Assembly (NCBI GenBank): GCA_900754755.1
Contig: CAAEEC010000348.1
Coordinates: 1 to 12,811, forward strand
DNA length: 12,811 nt
From: Clostridia bacterium
Lineage (GTDB): Bacteria > Bacillota > Clostridia > Christensenellales > Aristaeellaceae
Direction of reading: 5' to 3'
Shown here: positions 7,014-12,811 of the stretch, piece after piece
Layout of the letters: every line of letters starts with the position of its first letter
Position numbering within the stretch: the first letter of the stretch is position 1
Translations under genes and position numbers: made by a program
The notes under the pieces: generated by a model
Told to the model about the DNA's origin: nothing
The model's input: only the letters and a program-made list of their open reading frames with translations
Databases searched by the model: none

Positions 7014-7060
7014 GGCTCGCTTCCCCGTCCCCAGGCAAAAATCGCGAAATATGAGAAAAT

Positions 7061-7065
7061 GGAGG
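7061..7065 (+). promoter_or_regulatory. ribosome binding site deciding the asnS start
   Basis: GGAGG lies one base from the ATG at 7067 but seven bases from the in-frame ATG at 7073. The spacing favours 7073 as the real start. Confidence 0.75.
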
Positions 7066-7072
7066 AATGGGC

Positions 7073-8461
7073 ATGACGATCCGGGAATTGTATCGCTGCA
7101 CGCCGCAGACGGACCTGCCTGGCGTGGAAATCCGCGGCTGGGTGCGCACCGCGCGGGAATCGAAGAACTTTTCGTTCATTGAACTGAACGACGGCACGTT
7201 CTTCAAGAACCTGCAAATCGTGGCTGAGGAGGCGCGCGTTCCCAATTATCGCGATCGCATGCGCGCCGTGAGCGTGGGCGCGTCCCTTTGCGTGAAGGGC
7301 ACCTTGACCCTCACGCCGGACATGCCCCAGCCCTTTGAACTCAAGGCGGATGAAATCGAAATCCTGGGCGAGAGCCCCTCGGATTATCCGCTGCAAAAGA
7401 AGCGGCACTCCATCGAATACCTGCGCACCATCCAGCACTTGCGCCCGCGGGCGAATCTGTTCCAGTGCGCGTTCCGCATCCGCTCCATCGCGGCGCAGGC
7501 CGTGCACCGCTTTATGCACGAGCGCGGCTTTGTGTACGTACACACGCCGCTGATCACCGGCAGCGATTGCGAGGGCGCGGGCGAAATGTTCCAGGTGACC
7601 ACGCTGGATCTGGAAAACCTGCCCCGCACAGAGGCTGGCAAGGTGGACTACAACGAGGATTTCTTCGGCAAGCCGGTTTCGCTCACGGTTTCCGGCCAGC
7701 TCAACGCGGAGGCGTTCGCGCTCGCCTTCCGCAATGTGTATACCTTTGGCCCCACCTTCCGCGCGGAAAACAGCTACACCCCGCGCCACGCGGCGGAATT
7801 CTGGATGATCGAGCCGGAAATGGCCTTCGCCGATCTGGAAGCCGATATGGATCTGGAAGAGGAAATGGTGAAATACATCATTTCCGCCGTGCTGGAAGAA
7901 GCGCCGGAGGAGATGCAGTTCCTGAACAGCTTTGTGGATAAGGGCCTGATCGAGCGGCTGACCCGTGTGCGCGACGCGGATTTCGCGCGCGTGCCATATA
8001 CCGAGGCCATCGAAATCCTCGCTGGCTCGGGCGCGGCGTTCGAATACCCGGTGAGCTGGGGCGTGGATTTGCAGACCGAGCACGAGCGCTATCTCACGGA
8101 AAAGCATTTTCAGAAGCCGGTGTTCGTCACGGACTATCCCAAGGAGATCAAGGCGTTCTACATGCGCATGAACGACGACGGCAAAACCGTGCGCGCCGCC
8201 GACCTGCTGGTGCCCGCCATCGGCGAGCTGTGCGGCGGCAGCCAGAGGGAAGAGCGGCTGGACGTGCTCACCGCCCGCATGGACGAGCTGGGCCTGAACC
8301 GCGAGGACTACTGGTGGTATCTGGAACTGCGCAAGTATGGCTCGGTGGAGCATTCGGGCTTTGGCATGGGCTTTGAGCGCATGGTGATGTATTTGACGGG
8401 GATTTCCAACATTCGCGACGTGCTGCCCTTCCCGCGCACCACGCGCAACGCGGATTTTTAA
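7073..8461 (+). CDS. asnS: asparaginyl-tRNA synthetase
   Basis: A 462-aa class IIb synthetase that charges tRNA-Asn with asparagine using ATP. An N-terminal OB-fold anticodon-binding domain (about 15-105, [20 protein letters not shown]) precedes the class II catalytic core. AsnRS-specific features include [14 protein letters not shown] and motif 2 [10 protein letters not shown] (FRAE 229-232) leading into [11 protein letters not shown]. Motif 3 is GFGMGFERM (Arg436) followed by [11 protein letters not shown]. These separate it from AspRS. Length is normal for the family. I chose ATG 7073 over 7067 because of the GGAGG spacing; the difference is two residues. It has its own promoter at 6713 and a long leader filled by the repeat element. 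No T-box is recognisable although synthetase genes in this group often carry one. queT follows after 12 nt. Confidence 0.95.
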   Translation: MTIRELYRCTPQTDLPGVEIRGWVRTARESKNFSFIELNDGTFFKNLQIVAEEARVPNYRDRMRAVSVGASLCVKGTLTLTPDMPQPFELKADEIEILGESPSDYPLQKKRHSIEYLRTIQHLRPRANLFQCAFRIRSIAAQAVHRFMHERGFVYVHTPLITGSDCEGAGEMFQVTTLDLENLPRTEAGKVDYNEDFFGKPVSLTVSGQLNAEAFALAFRNVYTFGPTFRAENSYTPRHAAEFWMIEPEMAFADLEADMDLEEEMVKYIISAVLEEAPEEMQFLNSFVDKGLIERLTRVRDADFARVPYTEAIEILAGSGAAFEYPVSWGVDLQTEHERYLTEKHFQKPVFVTDYPKEIKAFYMRMNDDGKTVRAADLLVPAIGELCGGSQREERLDVLTARMDELGLNREDYWWYLELRKYGSVEHSGFGMGFERMVMYLTGISNIRDVLPFPRTTRNADF

Positions 8462-8466
8462 GGGGG
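8461..8466 (+). promoter_or_regulatory. ribosome binding site deciding the queT start
   Basis: AGGGGG begins at the last base of the asnS stop codon. It is one base from the ATG at 8468 and seven bases from the in-frame ATG at 8474, so 8474 is preferred. Confidence 0.65.
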
Positions 8467-8473
8467 CATGGGC

Positions 8474-8959
8474 ATGAACAACGCTAGACTTCGCATGTTT
8501 GCGCGCGCGGCGGTCATCGCCGCGCTTTATACGGTGCTCACGCTGGCCATTCCGGTGGCCAGCTATGGGCAGATTCAGGTGCGCATCTCGGAAGCGCTGA
8601 TGATCCTGCCCGTGTTCACCCCGGCGGCGGTGCCCGGCCTGTTCGTGGGCTGCGTGCTGGCCAACGCCCTCGGCGCGCTGCTGGGCCTCACCGCGGCGTG
8701 GGACATCCTCTTTGGCAGCGTGGCCACGCTGCTGGCCGCCGTTTGCGTGCGGCTGCTGCGCAAACAGCCGTTCTGGCTGTATATGCTGCCTGCCGTGGTG
8801 TTCAACGGCGTGATCGTGGGCGTGGAACTGAGCGTTTTTTACGCGCTGCCCCTGTGGGCCACCATGGGCTATGTGGCGCTGGGCGAGGCCATTTCCTGCT
8901 ATGTGCTGGGCTATCCGCTCTCCAAGGCCGCGCAAAAGCTCGATAAACTCTGGAATTAA
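8474..8959 (+). CDS. queT: QueT-family ECF transporter substrate-binding membrane protein
   Basis: A 161-aa integral membrane protein with about five to six hydrophobic helices (first about 8-28). It matches the QueT family (S component of energy-coupling-factor transporters, assigned to queuosine-precursor uptake). The signature run is QIQVRISEALMILPVF, then TPAAVPGLFVGC, with FGSVATLLAA, PAVVFNGVIVGVEL and MGYVALGEAISCYVLG later. It would work with a shared ECF energising module (EcfA/A'/T) not encoded here. It lies 12 nt after asnS and so is probably on the same transcript. No preQ1 riboswitch fits in that gap. The link is suggestive because Q34 occurs in tRNA-Asn. The substrate is inferred from the family, not proven by the sequence. 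Confidence 0.85.
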   Translation: MNNARLRMFARAAVIAALYTVLTLAIPVASYGQIQVRISEALMILPVFTPAAVPGLFVGCVLANALGALLGLTAAWDILFGSVATLLAAVCVRLLRKQPFWLYMLPAVVFNGVIVGVELSVFYALPLWATMGYVALGEAISCYVLGYPLSKAAQKLDKLWN

Positions 8960-8964
8960 CACGT

Positions 8965-8998
8965 TTGACCCACACAATCCATGCAAATCGCGTATAAT
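8965..8998 (+). promoter_or_regulatory. probable promoter of pta-ackA, atypical spacing
   Basis: A perfect -10 TATAAT is at 8993-8998. The nearest -35-like hexamer, TTGACC (8965-8970), is 22 nt upstream, well above the usual 16-18 nt. At 17 nt the sequence (CCACAC) is not -35-like and there is no TG extension. Either the promoter needs an activator or the real -35 is weak. Confidence 0.5.
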
Positions 8999-9036
8999 GG
9001 ATGTATACGCACAAGATATATGGAGGCGAATTACCC

Positions 9037-10011
9037 ATGGCGATCATCGATACCATCAAGGCCAAGGCGCGCGCGCGCGTCATGCACATCGTGCTGCCCG
9101 AAGGCGAAGAAACCCGCAACGTACACGCCGCGTCCATCATCCAGAAGGAGGGCCTGGCCCGCCTTACGCTGCTGGGCGACGCGGAAAAGATCAAGGCCGC
9201 GTATCCTGACGTGTGCCTGTGCGGCGTGGAAATCGTGAACCCCGCGACGAGCGAAAAGGCCCCCGAGTACGCCGCCAAGCTCTATGAACTGCGCAAGGCC
9301 AAGGGCATGACGGAGGAAAAGGCCGCCGAACTGGTCAAGGATCCCATGTATTATGGCGTGCTGATGGTGAAGTGCGGCGACGCGGACGGCCTGGTTTCCG
9401 GCGCCATCCATTCCACGGGCGATATGCTGCGCCCGGCGCTGCAGATCATCAAGACCAAGCCGGGCATGAAGTCCGCTTCTTCCTGCTTCTTGATGGAAAC
9501 GTCCATGGGCGTGATGATCTTCGCGGACTGCGCGGTGATCCCCTGCCCCACGGCGGAAGAACTGGCCGCCATCGCCCTGGCCGCGGCGGATTCCGCGCGC
9601 GCGCTGGGCGGCCTGGATCCCAAGGTGGCCATGCTTTCCTTCTCCACCAAGGGCAGCGCCAAGCACGAGCTGGTGGACAAAGTGGTGGAAGCCACGCGCA
9701 TCGCCAAGGAACTGGCGCCCGACCTGCCGCTGGACGGCGAACTGCAGCTGGACGCCGCGCTCGTGCCCTCGGTGGGCGAACTGAAGGCGCCTGGCAGCCC
9801 CGTGGCTGGCCACGCGAACGTGCTGGTGTTCCCGGATCTGCAAGCGGCCAACATCGGCTACAAGCTGGTGCAGCGCCTGGGCAACGCGCAGGCCTATGGC
9901 CCCATCCTGCAGGGCATTGCCAAGCCGTGCAACGACCTATCGCGCGGCTGCTCGGTGGACGATATCGTGGCGACCGTGGCCATCACCGCGGCGCAGGCGC
10001 AGGAGGCGTAA
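9037..10011 (+). CDS. pta: phosphate acetyltransferase
   Basis: A 324-aa single-domain Pta (PTA_PTB family) that converts acetyl-CoA plus phosphate to acetyl-phosphate and CoA. The short form lacks the N-terminal regulatory domains of the long enterobacterial enzyme. Recognisable blocks are [15 protein letters not shown] near the N terminus, [46 protein letters not shown] and, near the C terminus, the substrate-site block [18 protein letters not shown]. The family's [10 protein letters not shown] segment is also present. The frame has an earlier ATG at 9001, but GGAGG at 9022-9026 points to the ATG at 9037, where homology begins. It is followed after 6 nt by ackA, the classical acetate pair for substrate-level ATP formation in fermentation. 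Confidence 0.95.
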   Translation: MAIIDTIKAKARARVMHIVLPEGEETRNVHAASIIQKEGLARLTLLGDAEKIKAAYPDVCLCGVEIVNPATSEKAPEYAAKLYELRKAKGMTEEKAAELVKDPMYYGVLMVKCGDADGLVSGAIHSTGDMLRPALQIIKTKPGMKSASSCFLMETSMGVMIFADCAVIPCPTAEELAAIALAAADSARALGGLDPKVAMLSFSTKGSAKHELVDKVVEATRIAKELAPDLPLDGELQLDAALVPSVGELKAPGSPVAGHANVLVFPDLQAANIGYKLVQRLGNAQAYGPILQGIAKPCNDLSRGCSVDDIVATVAITAAQAQEA

Positions 10012-10017
10012 GGCGGC

Positions 10018-11214
10018 ATGAACAACATCCTGATTGTCAACGCGGGTTCCTCCTCGCTGAAATACCAGCTCATCGACATGACCGACGAGCATACCGTCGC
10101 CAAGGGCAACGTGGAGCGCATCGGCATCGAGGGCAGCAAGCTCACGCATAAGCATCCCGGCGGCACCTTCACCGTGGAACAGCCGCTGAAAGACCACACC
10201 GCCGCCATCCGCCTGGTGCTCGAAGCGCTGACGGATAAGGAGCACGGCGTGATTTCCTCCATGGACGAGATCGGCGCGGTCGGCCACCGCGTGCTGCATG
10301 GCGGCGAGAAGTTCGCGGGCAGCTATCTCATCAACGACGAAGTGATGGCGGCCATCGAGGAGAACATCCCGCTGGGCCCGCTGCACAACCCCGCCAACCT
10401 GATGGGCATCCGCGCCTGCCAGGAAGTGATGCCGGACACGCCCATGGTGGCGGTGTTCGATACCGCTTTCCATATGACCATGCCCAAGGAAGCGTATCTG
10501 TACGCCCTGCCGCTGGACTATTATAAGCGCCTGAAGGTGCGCCGCTACGGTTTCCATGGCACCAGCCACCGCTTTGTGGCGCAGCGCACGCGCGAGATTC
10601 TGCCCCCGGAAGAGACGGAAAAGCTGATCATCTGCCACCTGGGCAACGGCTCTTCGCTCTCCGCGGTGAAGGATGGCAAGGTTGTGGATACTTCCATGGG
10701 CCTCACCCCGCTGGAAGGCGTGGTGATGGGCACGCGCTGCGGCTCCATCGACCCGGCGATCATCTACTATATCATGAAGCAGGATAAGATCTCCATCGAG
10801 GAAGTGGACACCCTGCTCAACAAAAAGAGCGGCCTGTTGGGCCTCACCGGCCTCTCCAGCGACATGCGCGATGTGCGCAGCGCCGCCGAGGCGGGCAATG
10901 AGGACGCCATCACCGCGCTGAAGATCTGGGCCTATGTGATCCGCAAGCAGATCGGCGCGTACGCCGCCGCGATGGACGGCGTGGATACCCTGGTTTTCAC
11001 CGCCGGCATCGGCGAAAACGACGCGCAGGCCCGCGCGGACATCTGCGATGGCCTTTCCTTCCTGGGCATCGCGCTGGATCACGAAAAGAACAGCGCTGTG
11101 CGCGGTGTGGAGGCCTGCATTTCCACGCCCGATTCCCGCGTGAAGGTCATGGTCGTGCCGACGAACGAAGAACTCGTGATTGCGCGCGATACGCTGGCGC
11201 TTTCCGGCAAGTGA
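10018..11214 (+). CDS. ackA: acetate kinase
   Basis: A 398-aa ASKHA-fold kinase, full length, converting acetyl-phosphate and ADP to acetate and ATP. The active-site residues known from the Methanosarcina enzyme fall at the same or nearly the same numbers: Asn8 in VNAGSSSLKY, Arg91 in GHRVLHGG, Asp148 in VFDTAFH, His180 in YGFHGTSHR, Arg240 in GTRCGSIDP, and Glu384 in VPTNEELVIA. The phosphate-binding HLGNGSSLSAV and the adenosine-site TAGIGEND are also seen. An AGGAGG (10001-10006) in the end of pta and AGGCGG (10011-10016) lie upstream of the ATG. It is co-transcribed with pta. No terminator is evident after the stop before the next promoter. Confidence 0.97.
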   Translation: MNNILIVNAGSSSLKYQLIDMTDEHTVAKGNVERIGIEGSKLTHKHPGGTFTVEQPLKDHTAAIRLVLEALTDKEHGVISSMDEIGAVGHRVLHGGEKFAGSYLINDEVMAAIEENIPLGPLHNPANLMGIRACQEVMPDTPMVAVFDTAFHMTMPKEAYLYALPLDYYKRLKVRRYGFHGTSHRFVAQRTREILPPEETEKLIICHLGNGSSLSAVKDGKVVDTSMGLTPLEGVVMGTRCGSIDPAIIYYIMKQDKISIEEVDTLLNKKSGLLGLTGLSSDMRDVRSAAEAGNEDAITALKIWAYVIRKQIGAYAAAMDGVDTLVFTAGIGENDAQARADICDGLSFLGIALDHEKNSAVRGVEACISTPDSRVKVMVVPTNEELVIARDTLALSGK

Positions 11215-11257
11215 GCGTTTTGTGGCGAATGTGCGCGGATCTTACGCAAAAAATAAC

Positions 11258-11286
11258 TTTACAAGTTTGACAAAGGCTTGTATAAT
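11258..11286 (+). promoter_or_regulatory. sigma-A-type promoter of yceD-rpmF
   Basis: TTTACA (11258-11263) and a perfect TATAAT (11281-11286) are separated by exactly 17 nt, in a locally AT-rich stretch that contrasts with the GC-rich surroundings. Transcription would start near 11293, about 20 nt before the yceD ATG. Confidence 0.85.
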
Positions 11287-11311
11287 AGATAAGGTTCGGG
11301 AGAGGGGAACC

Positions 11312-11800
11312 ATGCTCGATATATCCCACGCGCTCAAAAATCCAGGCCAGATTTATCCGCTGGAAGCGGAGGTGTGTCTGCCGGATATGGAAGTTATGGG
11401 CGAAACGCTGTCCTTTGAAAACGCGCGCTTTTCGGGCGAATTGCTCGGCGCGGGGGAAAGCGTTTCCGTGAAGGGAACCGTCCGGGCGGACGTGATCGCG
11501 CATTGCGCGCGCTGCCTGGCGCCCGTGCGCCACGCGGTGGAAACCGCGGTGGACGAAACCTTTGTGCGCGCGGAGAACGCCAGCGCGGATTCCGACGCGT
11601 ATCCCATCGCTGGCACGGAAATCGAGCTGATGGATCTGGTCAAGGATGCGGTGGTTTTGGATTTGCCGATGCGCTTCCTTTGCAAGGAGGATTGCAAGGG
11701 GCTGTGCCCCAAATGCGGCGCAAACCGCAACGAGCATCCGTGCAATTGCCTGGAGGGCGATGATGATAACCCCTTCGCGGCATTACGGGATCTGTTTTAA
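11312..11800 (+). CDS. yceD: DUF177 / YceD family protein
   Basis: A 162-aa cytoplasmic protein of the YceD (DUF177; YlbN in Bacillus) family, which is genetically linked to 23S rRNA/large-subunit accumulation and is usually encoded just upstream of rpmF. The family pattern is clear: HCARCLAPV (Cys65, Cys68), VDETF, then the C-terminal cysteine block CKEDCKGLCPKCG (Cys124, 128, 132, 135) and CNC (Cys144, Cys146). The cysteines could bind zinc. The ATG at 11312 follows AGAGGGGA and a promoter; the upstream-open part of the frame overlaps ackA and the promoter and is not coding. rpmF follows after 21 nt. The molecular function is not established from sequence. Confidence 0.9.
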   Translation: MLDISHALKNPGQIYPLEAEVCLPDMEVMGETLSFENARFSGELLGAGESVSVKGTVRADVIAHCARCLAPVRHAVETAVDETFVRAENASADSDAYPIAGTEIELMDLVKDAVVLDLPMRFLCKEDCKGLCPKCGANRNEHPCNCLEGDDDNPFAALRDLF

Positions 11801-11821
11801 GGAATTGAAGGAGGTGCAATT

Positions 11822-12016
11822 ATGGCCACACCGAAAGGAAAAGTCTCCAAGGCTCGCAGGGATTCTCGCCGCAGCGCCCATTGGAAGCTCTCCATGCCGG
11901 GGATCGTGAAGTGCCCGCACTGCCAGCAGATGAAGCTCAGCCATCGCGTTTGCAAGCATTGCGGCTATTACGACGGCAAGGAAGTCGTGAAGATGGAAGA
12001 AGCCGCCAACAACTAA
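11822..12016 (+). CDS. rpmF: 50S ribosomal protein L32
   Basis: A 64-aa basic ribosomal protein with the usual start [18 protein letters not shown] and a zinc ribbon with two CxxC pairs (CPHC, Cys31/34, and CKHC, Cys44/47), so it is the zinc-binding C+ form. The ribosome binding site AAGGAGGTG (11808-11816) is near-ideal. It is co-transcribed with yceD. In many Firmicutes fapR/plsX or other lipid genes follow; here transcription appears to stop at two hairpins instead. Confidence 0.97.
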   Translation: MATPKGKVSKARRDSRRSAHWKLSMPGIVKCPHCQQMKLSHRVCKHCGYYDGKEVVKMEEAANN

Positions 12017-12036
12017 TCGATACGATACGTGCTCTT

Positions 12037-12068
12037 GGAGCGCCGGATGCAAGTCCAGCGCTCCTTTT
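12037..12068 (+). terminator. intrinsic terminator after rpmF
   Basis: GGAGCGC (12037-12043) pairs with GCGCTCC (12058-12064). After one mismatch, an inner GGA/TCC adds three pairs around loop TGCAAG. TTTT follows at 12065-12068. The T-tract is short, so efficiency may be moderate. It begins 21 nt after the rpmF stop. Confidence 0.65.
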
Positions 12069-12084
12069 GCGTTTCAGAAAGAAA

Positions 12085-12116
12085 AAGTTTCGTCAGTATC
12101 GAAACTTCTTTTTTTT
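12085..12116. terminator. second terminator, probably bidirectional
   Basis: AAGTTTCG (12085-12092) pairs perfectly with CGAAACTT (12100-12107) over loop TCAGTAT. On the + strand it is followed by C and eight Ts (12109-12116). The upstream side is A-rich (12082-12086), so the minus strand also has a short T-run after the stem. Confidence 0.85.
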
Positions 12117-12119
12117 GGC

Positions 12120-12148
12120 TTGCCCCCGCGCACGGCCTGTGATAAGAT
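12120..12148 (+). promoter_or_regulatory. promoter of the last, truncated gene
   Basis: TTGCCC (12120-12125) and TAAGAT (12143-12148) are separated by 17 nt, with an extended -10 TGA directly before the -10. It starts four bases after the T-tract of the preceding terminator, which marks a new transcription unit. Confidence 0.7.
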
Positions 12149-12188
12149 GAAAGGGAAATCAGCCATTGTGCAAGGGAGGAATTTTATC

Positions 12189-12811
12189 ATGCTCACACAG
12201 CGATTGGGCAGCGAAACGCAGAAAGATCCCGCTTTTCTCGCGGAATTGATCGCGGCAATCCAGGCGCATCCCGGCTCGTGCGACGAGGTTTGGCTGGCCA
12301 CCGACTACGGCTTTCCCAGCATGGAGACGCACCGCGCCAGCGCGGAAGCGCTGGGGAAAATCGCGGAAAAATTTCGCGCCATCGGCGTGCGGGTATCGCT
12401 GCAATTGAGCAATTCCCTGGGGCATGGGCAATACATGTCGGCCCGGGACTGCAGCGGCCTGGTGTACGAGGGCTCGCCGGCGGAAAATATGGTCGGCCAC
12501 CGGGGCGAGCGGGCGGACTATTGCTTTTGCTGGCGCGGCGCGCATGTGCGCGAATACGTGCGGCAGGAACTTTCGCTGTATGCCGCCGCCGTGCAGCCCG
12601 ATACCGTTTGGATCGACGACGACCTGCGGGCCACAAACCATTTCCCCGTGGAATACGGCTGCTTTTGCGAAACTTGCCTGGCGCAGTTTTGCGCGCGCTA
12701 TGGGGTGGAAATTTCGCGCGAGGCGCTGGTGCGGGCGATCAACCGCGGCGAAGCCGTCTGGCGCGCGCGCTGGGTGGAATTCGTGCGGGAGGGTCTGCGG
12801 GACTTTACCGA
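12189..12811 (+). CDS. unrecognised protein, N-terminal part, possibly TIM-barrel hydrolase-like
   Basis: An open frame of 207 codons that runs off the right edge; the stop is outside the window. The ATG at 12189 is eight bases after GGGAGGA (12174-12180) and has its own promoter. I do not recognise a named family with certainty. Visible features are an early beta-strand-like DEVWLATDYGFPS, a helix then GVRVSLQLSNSLGHG, WRGAHVREYVRQELSLYAA, an acidic strand end TVWIDDDLR (Asp143-145), and a cysteine cluster GCFCETCLAQF (Cys158, 160, 163). The alternation of strands ending in polar/acidic residues with helices, and a 'C-x-C-x2-C...F' segment after an acidic strand, resembles TIM-barrel glycoside-hydrolase-like proteins in gut bacteria. 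There is no signal peptide, so it is probably cytoplasmic. Function is inference only. Confidence 0.75.
   Translation, partial: MLTQRLGSETQKDPAFLAELIAAIQAHPGSCDEVWLATDYGFPSMETHRASAEALGKIAEKFRAIGVRVSLQLSNSLGHGQYMSARDCSGLVYEGSPAENMVGHRGERADYCFCWRGAHVREYVRQELSLYAAAVQPDTVWIDDDLRATNHFPVEYGCFCETCLAQFCARYGVEISREALVRAINRGEAVWRARWVEFVREGLRDFT

Larger units (their letters stand above)
6782..7020. repeat. MITE-like intergenic repeat with imperfect terminal inverted repeats
   Basis: A non-coding, highly structured element. The left end CAACCCCTCAGTC (6789-6801) is an imperfect inverted copy of the right end GACGGAGGGATTG (7002-7014), matching at 11 of 13 positions. With one gap the similarity extends outward to GCGA (6782-6785) and TCGC (7017-7020). 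Inside are four kinds of structure in order: a 6-bp hairpin (6799-6814), a 10-bp hairpin (6816-6839), a 13-bp hairpin (6885-6913) and three tandem hairpin units (6908-7013). From memory it resembles intergenic repeats common in gut Clostridia that begin 'CCCCTCAGTC' and contain 'GCTCCCCTT...AAGGGGAGC'; I could not search for this. No transposase and no obvious target-site duplication are seen, so mobility is inference. Confidence 0.7.

Noticed and set aside
8462..8473. preQ1 riboswitch before queT
   Set aside because: The gap between asnS and queT is 12 nt, too short for any aptamer.
6677..8986. A 769-codon open frame on the minus strand opposite asnS and queT, and similar long antisense frames at 114-1562, 3388-5100 and 9937-11082
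   Set aside because: All mirror well-supported + strand genes, have His/Arg/Gln/Ala-rich low-information products, and arise from GC-rich third codon positions that remove antisense stops. No ribosome binding sites or family motifs seen.
9002..9015. CcpA cre-like site (TGTATACGCACAAG) near the pta start
   Set aside because: Several core positions differ from the consensus, including the 3' CA; not convincing without a search of relatives.
11267..11272. Perfect TTGACA upstream of yceD as the -35
   Set aside because: It is only 8 nt from TATAAT at 11281. TTTACA at 11258 has the correct 17-nt spacing and is preferred.

Overview
The window reads as a chromosomal segment of a GC-rich member of the Clostridia/Firmicutes. 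The reasons are the gene order fmt-rsmB-rlmN-stp-prkC-rsgA-rpe (a Firmicutes hallmark), a PASTA-domain Hanks kinase, a zinc-ribbon L32 preceded by a DUF177 protein, strong AGGAGG-type ribosome binding sites, and a QueT-type ECF substrate-binding protein. All genes are on the + strand. GC-rich third positions produce very long but spurious antisense reading frames.

Region 1 (1-6671) is one tightly packed unit: the tail of fmt, then rsmB, rlmN, stp, prkC, rsgA and rpe. Several neighbours overlap, three of them by exactly 8 nt. It combines initiator-tRNA formylation, rRNA and tRNA methylation, a Ser/Thr phosphatase/kinase pair with an extracellular PASTA sensor, a 30S assembly GTPase and a pentose-phosphate epimerase.

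Region 2 (6672-7072) is the only sizeable non-coding stretch. It holds a near-consensus promoter, then a roughly 230-bp repeat element with imperfect terminal inverted repeats, several hairpins and three tandem 35-36-nt hairpin units, then the ribosome binding site of asnS. The element lies inside the presumed 5' leader of asnS.

Region 3 (7073-8959) is asnS followed by queT. Region 4 (9037-11214) is pta-ackA, the acetyl-CoA to acetate/ATP pathway. Region 5 (11258-12116) is a promoter, yceD (DUF177) and rpmF, closed by two consecutive hairpin terminators. Region 6 (12120-end) is a new promoter and the N-terminal 207 codons of an unrecognised, possibly TIM-barrel hydrolase-like protein that runs off the window.

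Most of the window is ordinary housekeeping sequence. The points most worth a second look are the structured repeat in the asnS leader, the asnS-queT pairing (Q34 is a modification of tRNA-Asn) and the truncated unknown gene at the right edge. I see no convincing evidence of a wholly new system.
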